Made by a program: the position numbers and the translations under genes | Source: Paraburkholderia sp. BL21I4N1 | GTDB lineage: Bacteria; Pseudomonadota; Gammaproteobacteria; Burkholderiales; Burkholderiaceae | NCBI RefSeq assembly: GCF_002973525.1 | Contig: NZ_PVEN01000011.1 | Span: 62,001-126,000 of the forward strand | Direction of reading: 5' to 3' | DNA length: 64,000 nucleotides | The notes under the pieces: generated by a model | Databases searched by the model: none | What the model saw: the letters and a program-made list of their open reading frames with translations, nothing else | What the model was told of the DNA's origin: nothing | In this document: positions 43,163 to 51,262 of the stretch, piece by piece | Layout: every line of letters begins with the position of its first letter | How positions within the stretch are numbered: the first letter of the stretch is position 1

Positions 43163-44167
43163 TCAGCCCATCTTCTGCATGATGGACATCAGTTTTTTCG
43201 CGTAATGCGGGTCGGTCGCATAACCGGCGCGCTGCATGCCGTTGGCGAAACCGCTCACGTCATGCGCCGAGTTGATGACCTGCGCATAACGCGGGTTGCC
43301 CTTGAGCAGGCTCGCGTAGTCGGTCATCGCTTCCTGGTACGAGTCGTACGCGCGGAATTTTTCGACGGTGCGCTGCGGCTTGCCGTTCACATACTCGGTC
43401 GTGACCGTCGAAACGGTCTTGCCGGTCCAGTCTTTGGTTGCCTTGATGCCGAACACGTTGTGGCTGGTCGAGCCGTCGGTCTTCTTGATCTCGCTCTTGC
43501 CCCAGCCCGATTCGAGCGCGGCCTGACCGATGATGAAGCGCGCCGGAATGCCGGTCGCCGCGCTGGCTGCCTGAGCGGGTGCGGCGAGTTTGTCGACGAA
43601 CGCGTCGACCTTCGGCGAGCTGCCGTCGCCCTTCAACGGCGGCGTCAGCGCGCTGTTGGCCGAATAACCCTTGCCCATGGCCAGCTGGCCGTTGGCTTGC
43701 GCATTGCCGTACGCTTTCGCGAGCGCGTTCAGCGCGGCGGTCTGACCTTCGTCGCCGCCGCTGCCGCCGCCGAGCGCGTTGGCCATGCCGGCGAGACCGC
43801 CCGCGCCACCGGCGCCGCCGGTCTGAATGCCCTGATTGCGCATCAGTTGCTTGAGCATCGCATCGGCCACGCCGATACCCTTTTGCGACATCTGCTGCGA
43901 CAACTGCTGATCCATCATCGACGTGAAGGTCGCGCTGTCATGCGAATCGAATGGACCATCTTGCGGTGTCGCGTCGCGCATGCTTTTCAGCATCATCTGC
44001 GTGAAGACCGCGTCGAACTGCTGCGCGGCCATCTTCATGCCCGCTTGCGGCGACGCCTTCACCTGCGCGCTCAGCTTGCTGAAACCCTGGACGTCGAGCG
44101 CGAAGCGCTGGGTCAGCTCGTTGGCCGCATTGGCCGAGTTGGCGGAATTGATCGTGTCCGAATTCAT
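43163..44167 (-). CDS. flgJ: Flagellar rod cap/peptidoglycan hydrolase FlgJ
   Basis: Encodes 334 residues with both FlgJ domains. Residues about 40-105 are the rod-scaffold domain (AAQQFDAVFTQMMLKSMRDA). A Gly-rich linker (116-140) leads to the glucosaminidase domain from about residue 190, with the catalytic Glu219 in GQAALESGWGK and the YDSYQEAMTDYASLL motif. It caps the growing rod and clears a hole in peptidoglycan. Last gene of flgBCDEFGHIJ, 12 bp after flgI. Confidence 0.95.
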   Translation of the reverse strand: MNSDTINSANSANAANELTQRFALDVQGFSKLSAQVKASPQAGMKMAAQQFDAVFTQMMLKSMRDATPQDGPFDSHDSATFTSMMDQQLSQQMSQKGIGVADAMLKQLMRNQGIQTGGAGGAGGLAGMANALGGGSGGDEGQTAALNALAKAYGNAQANGQLAMGKGYSANSALTPPLKGDGSSPKVDAFVDKLAAPAQAASAATGIPARFIIGQAALESGWGKSEIKKTDGSTSHNVFGIKATKDWTGKTVSTVTTEYVNGKPQRTVEKFRAYDSYQEAMTDYASLLKGNPRYAQVINSAHDVSGFANGMQRAGYATDPHYAKKLMSIMQKMG

Positions 44168-44179
44168 CTGCTGTCTTCC

Positions 44180-45367
44180 TTAGATGATTTCCAGGTCGGC
44201 GCGCAAAGCGCCCGCTGCCTTCATGGCCTGCAGGATCGACATCAGATCCGCGGGCGTCGCACCCAGTGCGTTGAGCGCCTTCACCACTTCGGCGAGGTTC
44301 GCGCCGGCGGTCACCAGTTTCAGCGCGCCGTTGTCCTGCTTCAACTGAATCTGCGACTGCTTGGCCGCGACGGTCTGGCCGTTCGAGAACGCGCCGGGCT
44401 GGCTCACCACCGGCTGCGTATTGATCACCACCGACAGATTGCCGTGCGCGACCGCGCAACTCTGCAGCGTGACCATCTGGTTCATGACGATCGAGCCGGT
44501 GCGCGCATTCAGGATCACCTTCGCGGCGGCTTGCGCCGGCTTGACGTCGATATTCTGCAATTGCGCCATGAAGGCGACCTGCTGCTCCGGATCGCTCGGC
44601 GCGCGCAGCTGGATCGTGCGGCCGTCGAGCGCCATGGCCGTGCCGCTGCCGAACGTATTGTTCACCGCCGACACGACACGCTGCGTGGTGTCGTAATCCA
44701 TGTCGTTCAGATCGAGCTGCATCGTGCCCGCTTGCGAGACCGACGTCGGCACCGCACGTTCGACGATTGCGCCCCCGGCGATCCGGCCCGCGGCCAGCGT
44801 GTTGACCTGCACCTTGCTGCCGTTCGCGCTCGCGCCGGCGCCGCCGACCGCGAGGTTGCCCTGACCAAGTGCGTACACCTGGCCGTCCGCGCCCTTCAGC
44901 GGGGTAAGCAGCAGCGTGCCGCCGCGCAGGCTCTTCGCATTGCCGAGCGACGACACCGTGACGTCGATCGCTTCGCCCGGACGCGCGAACGGCGGCAGCA
45001 CCGCCGTCACCATCACCGCGGCGACGTTTTTCAGCTGAATGTTCGACAGCGACGACTGCTGATTGGTCGAGCCCGCCGCCTGGTTGTTGATCGAGATACC
45101 GAGGTTCGCCAGCATGTTGGCGAGCGTCTGCGTGGTGAACGGCGTCTGCGTGGTCTGGTCGCCCGTGCCGTCGAGACCGACGACGAGGCCGTAGCCGATC
45201 AGCGGGTTGTCGCGCACGCCCTGAATCTGCACGAGGTCTTTCAGACGCTCCGCGTGCGCGGGCGTCGCGGCCGGCAGCGCCGCGCAGGCGAGCGCGACGA
45301 AGGCCAGCGCGCGGCCGAAGTGAGCGAGTCGCGCGAGGCGGCCAGGGCGGGAGAAGACGGTACGCAT
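44180..45367 (-). CDS. flgI: Flagellar P-ring protein FlgI
   Basis: Encodes 395 residues. A signal peptide (ALAFVALACAALPAATPAHA) is followed by the FlgI signature RLKDLVQIQGVRDNPLIGYG and LVVGLDGTGDQTTQTPFTTQ. The periplasmic P ring forms the bushing in peptidoglycan. ATG 45367 lies just after the flgH stop; GTG 45376 would add three residues and overlap it. The C-terminus is the conserved region with ALNALGATPADLMSILQAMK. Confidence 0.96.
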   Translation of the reverse strand: MRTVFSRPGRLARLAHFGRALAFVALACAALPAATPAHAERLKDLVQIQGVRDNPLIGYGLVVGLDGTGDQTTQTPFTTQTLANMLANLGISINNQAAGSTNQQSSLSNIQLKNVAAVMVTAVLPPFARPGEAIDVTVSSLGNAKSLRGGTLLLTPLKGADGQVYALGQGNLAVGGAGASANGSKVQVNTLAAGRIAGGAIVERAVPTSVSQAGTMQLDLNDMDYDTTQRVVSAVNNTFGSGTAMALDGRTIQLRAPSDPEQQVAFMAQLQNIDVKPAQAAAKVILNARTGSIVMNQMVTLQSCAVAHGNLSVVINTQPVVSQPGAFSNGQTVAAKQSQIQLKQDNGALKLVTAGANLAEVVKALNALGATPADLMSILQAMKAAGALRADLEII

Positions 45368-45369
45368 GA

Positions 45370-46068
45370 TTACCACGGTGAGACGTTGAGGAAGAACCGC
45401 TGCAACCAGCCCATGTTCTCGGCCTCGTTGAGATAGCCCTTCGCGGAGTATTCGATCTTCGCGTCGGCGACCTGGGTCGAGTACACGGCGTTCAGGTTCG
45501 AGATCGTGTTCGGATTCACCACGCCGGAGAAGCGCACGAACTCATCGCCCTGGTTGATCAGCATCTGCTTTTCGCCGCTCACCGCCAGGTTGCCGTTCGG
45601 CAGCACGCCGGTCACGGTCACGGTGATCGTGCCGTTGAACGTGTTCGACGCGTTCGCGCCGCCCGTGCCCTGGAACACGTTGGAACCGGTGGCGTTGATG
45701 TTCGCCCGGCTGAACAGGCCGGGCAGGAAACCGGCGGTCGGCACGTTAAAGTTGGTGGTGCCGGAACGGTTGGCGTTCGCGCCCGAGGACTTCGTCGCAT
45801 TGACGTTTTCCTGGATCACGATGGTCAGGATGTCGCCCACATTGCGCGGCCGTTGATCTTCGAACAGCGGCCGGCCCGCGTAACCCGGGTTATAGATGGA
45901 GCCTGGCGCCTGCATCTGCGGCGGCATCGGCGGCATGGCCGTCATCGGCTGCTGCGTGATGGGCTGCTTAGGCACGAGCGCACAGCCACCGAGCGCGGCG
46001 AGCAGCGTGAGCTGCACGAGCGCCTCGGCGGTACGCGAATGAACCGGGTGACGAGAAGAGTGCGACAT
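45370..46068 (-). CDS. flgH: Flagellar L-ring lipoprotein FlgH
   Basis: Encodes 232 residues. The lipobox is LAALGGC (Cys29), giving an outer-membrane lipoprotein. The family core GSIYNPGYAGRPLFEDQRPR, VGDILTIVIQENVNATKSS and SGVVNPNTISNLNAVYSTQV is present. It forms the outer-membrane L ring around the rod. Confidence 0.96.
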   Translation of the reverse strand: MSHSSRHPVHSRTAEALVQLTLLAALGGCALVPKQPITQQPMTAMPPMPPQMQAPGSIYNPGYAGRPLFEDQRPRNVGDILTIVIQENVNATKSSGANANRSGTTNFNVPTAGFLPGLFSRANINATGSNVFQGTGGANASNTFNGTITVTVTGVLPNGNLAVSGEKQMLINQGDEFVRFSGVVNPNTISNLNAVYSTQVADAKIEYSAKGYLNEAENMGWLQRFFLNVSPW

Positions 46069-46098
46069 GATGATTACCGCCTTTTAATTCCCAACCCC

Positions 46099-46887
46099 TT
46101 AAACCTGCATCTGGCTCAAGGTCTGCAGCATCTGGTCGGACGTGGTCACGGCCTTGCTGTTGATTTCGTAAGCGCGCTGCGTCTGGATCATGTTCACCAG
46201 TTCCTGCACCACGTTCACGTTCGATGCTTCCACGTAACCCTGATTCAGCGAGCCGGCGCCGTTCAGGCCCGGTTGCGCGATGTTCGGCGCGCCCGACGAG
46301 GCCGTTTCCGAGAACAGGTTTTCGCCCTTCGCATCCAGACCGGCCGGGTTGATGAAGGTCGCGAGCTGCATCGAGCCGAGCTGCTGGCTATTGGTCGAGC
46401 CGGCCACGGTGATCGACACCACGCCGTCGCTGCCGATGGTCAGCGAAGTCGCGTTGGTCGGGATCGTGATGGCCGGAATCACCTGATAGCCGCTCGACGT
46501 GACCAGTTGGCCTTGCGCGTTGGTCTGGAACGAGCCGTCGCGCGTGTAGGCGGTCGTGCCGTCCGGCATCTGCACCTGGAAAAAGCCGGCGCCGTTGATC
46601 GCGACGTCTTTCGAGTTACCGGTTTGCGACAGGCTGCCCTGCGTGTACAGACGCTCGGTGGCGACCTGTTGCACACCGGTGCCGAGCTGGATGCCCGACG
46701 GCAGTTCCGTTTGCTGCGTCGAATTCGCGCCCGGCTGGCGGACGGTCTGGTACAGCAGGTCTTCGAACACCGCGCGCGAGCCCTTGAAGCCGTTGGTGCT
46801 GACGTTCGCGAGGTTGTTCGAGATCACGTCCATCTGCGCCTGTTGCGCATTCATGCCGGTCGCGGCGATATAGAGTGAGCGGTTCAC
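46099..46887 (-). CDS. flgG: Flagellar distal rod protein FlgG
   Basis: Encodes 262 residues, standard length. The start is GTG 46887 with AAGGAGAAG upstream; translated sequence NRSLYIAATGMNAQQAQMDV with NNLANVSTNGFKGSRAVFED is the FlgG signature, and the C-terminus EASNVNVVQELVNMIQTQRA is typical. A longer frame to 46923 has no support. FlgG forms the distal rod. Confidence 0.97.
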   Translation of the reverse strand: MNRSLYIAATGMNAQQAQMDVISNNLANVSTNGFKGSRAVFEDLLYQTVRQPGANSTQQTELPSGIQLGTGVQQVATERLYTQGSLSQTGNSKDVAINGAGFFQVQMPDGTTAYTRDGSFQTNAQGQLVTSSGYQVIPAITIPTNATSLTIGSDGVVSITVAGSTNSQQLGSMQLATFINPAGLDAKGENLFSETASSGAPNIAQPGLNGAGSLNQGYVEASNVNVVQELVNMIQTQRAYEINSKAVTTSDQMLQTLSQMQV

Positions 46888-46927
46888 TATTCTTCTCCTT
46901 GATGCCGGGCGAACCCGGCACACCCTG

Positions 46928-47686
46928 TTAGCTAAAGCTGAGCAGCTGGTTAGCGGACTGGTCGTTCTTGTCGGCGCTTTCCAGCAGCTTGGTCTGCATC
47001 TGGAACTGGCGCGCGTTGGTGATCATCGAGACCATTGCGCTGACCGGATTCACGTTGCTGCCTTCGAGCGAAGCCGGCGCCACCGTGACGGCCGGATCGG
47101 CGTCGGCGGGGTTGCCGTCGGCGGTCCGGAACAGACCGTCGTCGCCCCGCGTCATGGTTTGCGGATCCGGATTCACCAGCTTCAGCTGATCGATCGTCAC
47201 CACCGCCGTCGGCGGATCGCCCGGGGTCAGGGCCGACACCGTGCCGTCCTTGCCGATGGTGATTTCCGCACCCGGCGGCACCGATACCGGACCGCCGTTG
47301 CCGAGCACGGTCTGGTTCATCGCGTTCACCAGCTGGCCGTTTTCGTCGACGTGCAGATTGCCGGCGCGCGTATAGGCCTCGTTGCCGTCGGCGGTTTGCA
47401 CCGCCAGCCAGCCCGGACCCTGAATCGCGACGTCGAGCGGGTTGCCCGTCTGCTGGATCGGGCCGGGCGTATAGTCCGCGCCCGGCGTCGACGACAGCAC
47501 GAAGGTGCGCGTGGTGTTGTCGTTGACCGTGCTGCCGTCGCCGAACGACATCGGCACGGCACGGAACGTCGCGAGCTGCGCGCGAAAGCCGGTGGTCGAC
47601 GCGTTCGCCAGATTGTTCGCGACGATAGCCTGCTGTTCGAGCGCTTGCGTGCTGCCCGACATCGCGGTGTAGATCAGCCGATCCAT
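46928..47686 (-). CDS. flgF: Flagellar proximal rod protein FlgF
   Basis: Encodes 252 residues. MDRLIYTAMSGSTQALEQQA with VANNLANASTTGFRAQLATF and the C-terminal SNVNPVSAMVSMITNARQFQ match FlgF. It forms part of the proximal rod between FlgC and FlgG. Confidence 0.96.
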   Translation of the reverse strand: MDRLIYTAMSGSTQALEQQAIVANNLANASTTGFRAQLATFRAVPMSFGDGSTVNDNTTRTFVLSSTPGADYTPGPIQQTGNPLDVAIQGPGWLAVQTADGNEAYTRAGNLHVDENGQLVNAMNQTVLGNGGPVSVPPGAEITIGKDGTVSALTPGDPPTAVVTIDQLKLVNPDPQTMTRGDDGLFRTADGNPADADPAVTVAPASLEGSNVNPVSAMVSMITNARQFQMQTKLLESADKNDQSANQLLSFS

Positions 47687-47705
47687 GATGGGAAGTCCCG
47701 GTCGC

Positions 47706-49241
47706 TTACAGGTTGATCAGGGTCTGGTCGACGGTCTGCTGGGTCTTGATCGTCTGCGCGTTCGCTTGATAGTTGCGTTGCGCGGTGATCAGGTTCACCA
47801 GTTCGCTCGTCAGATCGACGTTCGAGTTTTCCACCGCGCCGCCTTGCAGCACGCCGTGGTTGGTCGAGCCCGGCGCGGATATCTGCGCGACGCCCGACTG
47901 CGACGTTTGCTGGAACTCGTTGTTGCCCAGGTTCACGAGACCGTTCTGGTTCGAGAAGTTCGCCAGTGCGATCTGACCGAGTGCCGCCGTTTGCTGGTTC
48001 GAGTAGTTGCCGGTCAGCGTGCCGTCGGCGCCGATCGTGAAGCTCGTCAGCGTGCCGGCTGCGTAGCCGTCGGGCTGCAGCGAGTTCACGCCGTCTTTAC
48101 CGCCGTACTGCGTCGTGCCGCCAATGTTCAGCGTCAGATTCTGCGGCGTCGACGAACCGTCGGTAGTCGGAATGCTGAAGTTGTAGACGTACGGGGTCGT
48201 GGTCGCGGTGAAGGTCGGCGGCGTCGCGATCGGGGTGTTGACCTGAGTCGTGCCGAGCAGCGTGCCCGACGAGTTGAAATTCGCCTGACCGACCAGGTTC
48301 GCCGTGCCGGTCGAGGTGCCCGCGTACACGTTCCACGTGCCCGCCGACGTCTTGGCGAAGTACATATTGACCGTCTGCGAGCCGCCCAGCGAGTCGTAAA
48401 CCGTCGTGCTGGTCGAGTAGTTGTACGTCGTCGAGCTGTTCTGGTTGAACGCGATCGGCGTCGGCGTGATCGTCATCTTGTCGCCCGTGACCGGCGTGCC
48501 GTTCATCGTGATCGTCTGACCGTTGCCGAGCGAAACCGCCGTGCCGGCCGTGTAGGTAGCGGGCGCGGTGGTGGTGCCGAGCGTGGTGTCGGTCACCGTG
48601 TAGGTGGTCGCGCTCGTGAAGTTGACGGTGTAGCTGTCGTTGTTCGTGCCCGACGCGGTGTTCGTGATCGTCGCGCCCGGCGAGGACAGCGTACTGCCTG
48701 TTCCTAGTGTGGGTGCCACGAGCGGCGTGCCGAGCATCAGCGGATCCTGGGCGTTCAGGTTCAGGCCGGCGACGATCTTCGTGGTCGCTTGCGGCGCGAT
48801 GTTCGCGGTCGGCACGCTCAACGGCACGGTTTGCGCGGTGTTGATGACACCGGCGGCGTTCGCGCCGTAGCCCATCAGCTGCAAACCTTGCGCGTTGGTG
48901 ATGAAGCCGTTCTTGTCGAGCTGGAACACGCCGTTGCGCGAATACACCAGCGAGCCGTTATTCGACAGCTGGAAGAAACCGTTGCCGTTGATCGCGACGT
49001 CCAGCGCCTGGTTGGTGCTGGTAATGGTGCCTTGCGAGAACTGCTGCTGCACTTCGGAGAGCTTCGTGCCGATGCCGACCTGGTTGCCCACGGCCGTCGC
49101 CACCGAATTCGCGTACATGTCGGCGAATTGCGCCGCGCCGCTCTTGAAGCCAACCGTATTCGCGTTGGCGATGTTGTTGCCGATCACGTCGAGGTCGCTC
49201 GACGATGCCGACAAACCACTCAAACCTTGTTGGTAACCCAT
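47706..49241 (-). CDS. flgE: Flagellar hook protein FlgE
   Basis: Encodes 511 residues (E. coli 402; the extra residues lie in the surface-exposed Thr/Gly-rich middle domains). MGYQQGLSGLSASSSDLDVI, NNIANANTVGFKSGAAQFAD and the C-terminal NSNVDLTSELVNLITAQRNY identify the hook subunit. GGAGACCGTC precedes ATG 49241. Confidence 0.96.
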   Translation of the reverse strand: MGYQQGLSGLSASSSDLDVIGNNIANANTVGFKSGAAQFADMYANSVATAVGNQVGIGTKLSEVQQQFSQGTITSTNQALDVAINGNGFFQLSNNGSLVYSRNGVFQLDKNGFITNAQGLQLMGYGANAAGVINTAQTVPLSVPTANIAPQATTKIVAGLNLNAQDPLMLGTPLVAPTLGTGSTLSSPGATITNTASGTNNDSYTVNFTSATTYTVTDTTLGTTTAPATYTAGTAVSLGNGQTITMNGTPVTGDKMTITPTPIAFNQNSSTTYNYSTSTTVYDSLGGSQTVNMYFAKTSAGTWNVYAGTSTGTANLVGQANFNSSGTLLGTTQVNTPIATPPTFTATTTPYVYNFSIPTTDGSSTPQNLTLNIGGTTQYGGKDGVNSLQPDGYAAGTLTSFTIGADGTLTGNYSNQQTAALGQIALANFSNQNGLVNLGNNEFQQTSQSGVAQISAPGSTNHGVLQGGAVENSNVDLTSELVNLITAQRNYQANAQTIKTQQTVDQTLINL

Positions 49242-49284
49242 GACGGTCTCCGTATCTGGAAAGTCGTAACTGACTGAATCTGAA

Positions 49285-50019
49285 TCAGAGGATGGCGGCG
49301 ACGTTGGTCAGGCCGACCGTCGTGCCGTTCGACAGCACGAGGCCCGGCGTACCGGTGCTCTGCATGACGACGCTCTGCACCGTCGCGCTCGACAGCGTGG
49401 TCGCGGTTGCCTGCTGGCCGTTGATCGTGCCCACGGCGCTGATCGTGTAGGTGCCGTCGGGCAGCGTGTTGCCGGCCGTGTCGGTCGGCGTCCAGCCCAC
49501 CGGCACCGTGCCGGCCGACTGCTTGCCGAGGTCGATCGTGTTGACGATCGTGCCCGCCGAGTTCTTCACGACCACCTGAAGATCGCTCACCGCGTTGGAG
49601 AGTTGCACGCCGAACGAGGTGGCCTTGCCGCTCGCGACCGTCGTCGTACTGCCCGGGGCGAGCACGGTCGAGCCGATCAGCAGCGCGGCTTGCGACTGCT
49701 GGCCCGCCGACATCTGCGTCGCGAGCGAGCTCAGCGTCGTGTTCAACTGGCTGATGCCCGACACCGTGTTGATCTGCGCCAGCTGCGAGGTCATCTGCGA
49801 GCTGTCCATCGGATTGGTCGGGTCCTGGTTCTGCAGCTGCGCGACGAGCAATTGCAGAAAGGTCTGCTGCAGGCTGCTGGCCGAGGTGCTGCTGCTGCTG
49901 GAACTCGTCGAGCTGGTCGCGCCCGTCGCGCTCGAGCTCTTGCCCGTGCCGTTCATGGTATCGAGCAGCGTCTGCGACACGTTCGTGCCGTTGCTGCCGA
50001 TGGTGGTGTTGGTGGTCAA
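49285..50019 (-). CDS. flgD: Flagellar hook assembly cap protein FlgD
   Basis: Encodes 244 residues. The N-terminal hook-cap region with LQQTFLQLLVAQLQNQDPTN and PMDSSQMTSQLAQINTVSGI is the FlgD hallmark, followed by the FnIII/tudor-like C-terminal half. FlgD caps the growing hook. The start is TTG (50019), supported by GAGGAG six bases upstream, so translation may be deliberately weak. Confidence 0.95.
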   Translation of the reverse strand: MTTNTTIGSNGTNVSQTLLDTMNGTGKSSSATGATSSTSSSSSSTSASSLQQTFLQLLVAQLQNQDPTNPMDSSQMTSQLAQINTVSGISQLNTTLSSLATQMSAGQQSQAALLIGSTVLAPGSTTTVASGKATSFGVQLSNAVSDLQVVVKNSAGTIVNTIDLGKQSAGTVPVGWTPTDTAGNTLPDGTYTISAVGTINGQQATATTLSSATVQSVVMQSTGTPGLVLSNGTTVGLTNVAAIL

Positions 50020-50029
50020 GGAGCTCTCC

Positions 50030-50455
50030 TCAGGTTCCGATCGTGAGCGTTTTCAGCATCAGTGTCTTGGCGGTGTTCAGGGTCTCGACGTTGGCCTGGT
50101 ACGAGCGCGAGGCCGAGATCATGTTGACCATTTCCTGCACCGGGTCGACGTTGGGCAGCGTGACGTAGCCGTCCGAATTGGCGGCCGGGTTGCCGGGGTC
50201 GTACGCGGTCTTCATCGGCGTCGGGTCGTCGACCACGCCGGTGACCTGCACGCCGCCGACCTGCTGGCCGGACGCGGTGCGCGCGCCGCCCAGCGGGCTG
50301 ACCGCGAACACGACCTGCTTGGCCTTATAGGGCTGGCCGTCCGGGCCGGTCGTGCTGTCCGCGTTGGCGAGGTTCGACGCCGTCACGTTGAGCCGCTGCG
50401 ACTGCGCCGACATCGCGGAGCCTGCAACACCAAAAATGTTCATCAGGGATGACAT
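50030..50455 (-). CDS. flgC: Flagellar proximal rod protein FlgC
   Basis: Encodes 141 residues. MSSLMNIFGVAGSAMSAQSQ, VTASNLANADSTTGPDGQPY and the C-terminal VDPVQEMVNMISASRSYQAN are FlgC signatures. The start at 50455 is set by homology and the AGGAAACC upstream; a longer frame to 50494 is rejected. Confidence 0.96.
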   Translation of the reverse strand: MSSLMNIFGVAGSAMSAQSQRLNVTASNLANADSTTGPDGQPYKAKQVVFAVSPLGGARTASGQQVGGVQVTGVVDDPTPMKTAYDPGNPAANSDGYVTLPNVDPVQEMVNMISASRSYQANVETLNTAKTLMLKTLTIGT

Positions 50456-50549
50456 GGTTTCCTGACCTCTCCCGCCGGTTTTAGCCGGCCTCAAGTGAAT
50501 TCCCGTAGCGATTGTTCTTGCGTACTGCGCGCTGGCGCGGCGTCGGTTA

Positions 50550-51044
50550 TTACGAGCCCGACTGGATCGCCGCCAGCATCGTTTTGATCTGGCCTGACAG
50601 CACCGTCATGCCCGATTCGAAATGCAATGTGTTGTCCGCGAACTGCACCCGTTCGGTGTCGATGTCGACCGTGTTGCCGTCGAGCGCGGGTTGCGTCGGA
50701 ATGCGGTATTGCAGATTGCCGTAGTCGTCGGACGCACCGCCGGTCGGTGTCAACGTCGCTTTGCCCGACATGTGGCCGGGGGACGTCGACACCATCGACA
50801 TGCCGCTCGTCACGCCCACGGGCTGCGTCATCGCGAGCGTCGAATTGTTCGAGGCGGCGGTGCCGATGGCGCCGTCGCTCTTCTTCAACGCGCCGGCGAG
50901 CGACGAGGCGAAGTCGACGTCGCGCGCCTTATACCCGGGGGTATCGGCGTTGGCGATATTCGACGACAGCAGCTCCTGGCGGTAAGCGCGTACATCGAGC
51001 GCCTGGCGGCCAAAGGCGAATTCGGCATCGAGTTTGTCCAGCAT
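50550..51044 (-). CDS. flgB: Flagellar proximal rod protein FlgB
   Basis: Encodes 164 residues, slightly longer than enteric FlgB. MLDKLDAEFAFGRQALDVRA and SSNIANADTPGYKARDVDFA are diagnostic. First rod protein of the flgBCDEFGHIJ operon; ATG 51044 follows CCGGAGA. The class II promoter region shared with flgA lies 90-180 bp upstream. Confidence 0.96.
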   Translation of the reverse strand: MLDKLDAEFAFGRQALDVRAYRQELLSSNIANADTPGYKARDVDFASSLAGALKKSDGAIGTAASNNSTLAMTQPVGVTSGMSMVSTSPGHMSGKATLTPTGGASDDYGNLQYRIPTQPALDGNTVDIDTERVQFADNTLHFESGMTVLSGQIKTMLAAIQSGS

Positions 51045-51135
51045 AAGAAATCTCCGGAGAACGTTCCCGAGGCTTCCCGCTGCAACCTCGCGTGAGGACT
51101 GCGTCGAGCGAGAAGGCCTTTTTGCATGAAGTGCA

Positions 51136-51227
51136 TCTTATGGGCGGCACGCAAGGAGCAATCGGACGAATAACCGGGAAAGGGGGCTTCTATTCAACGT
51201 TTGCGCAATGGGGGTGCTCACTAGAAT
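51136..51227. promoter_or_regulatory. Divergent flgB/flgA class II promoters with inferred FlhDC operator
   Basis: A symmetric operator GAATA (51168-51172), 18 bp, TATTC (51191-51195) sits between two outward promoters. Toward flgA the -10 TAGAAT (51222-51227) is exactly 26 bp beyond the half-site; toward flgB the -10 ATAAGA (51141-51136, minus strand) is also exactly 26 bp beyond its half-site. Neither has a consensus -35. Confidence 0.75.
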
Positions 51228-51262
51228 GCAAGGCGTACCGATGCATTCGATGGAGAAACACG

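Noticed and set aside
43100..45436. Long plus-strand open frame opposite flgJ and flgI
   Set aside because: Antisense shadow of two certain flagellar genes.
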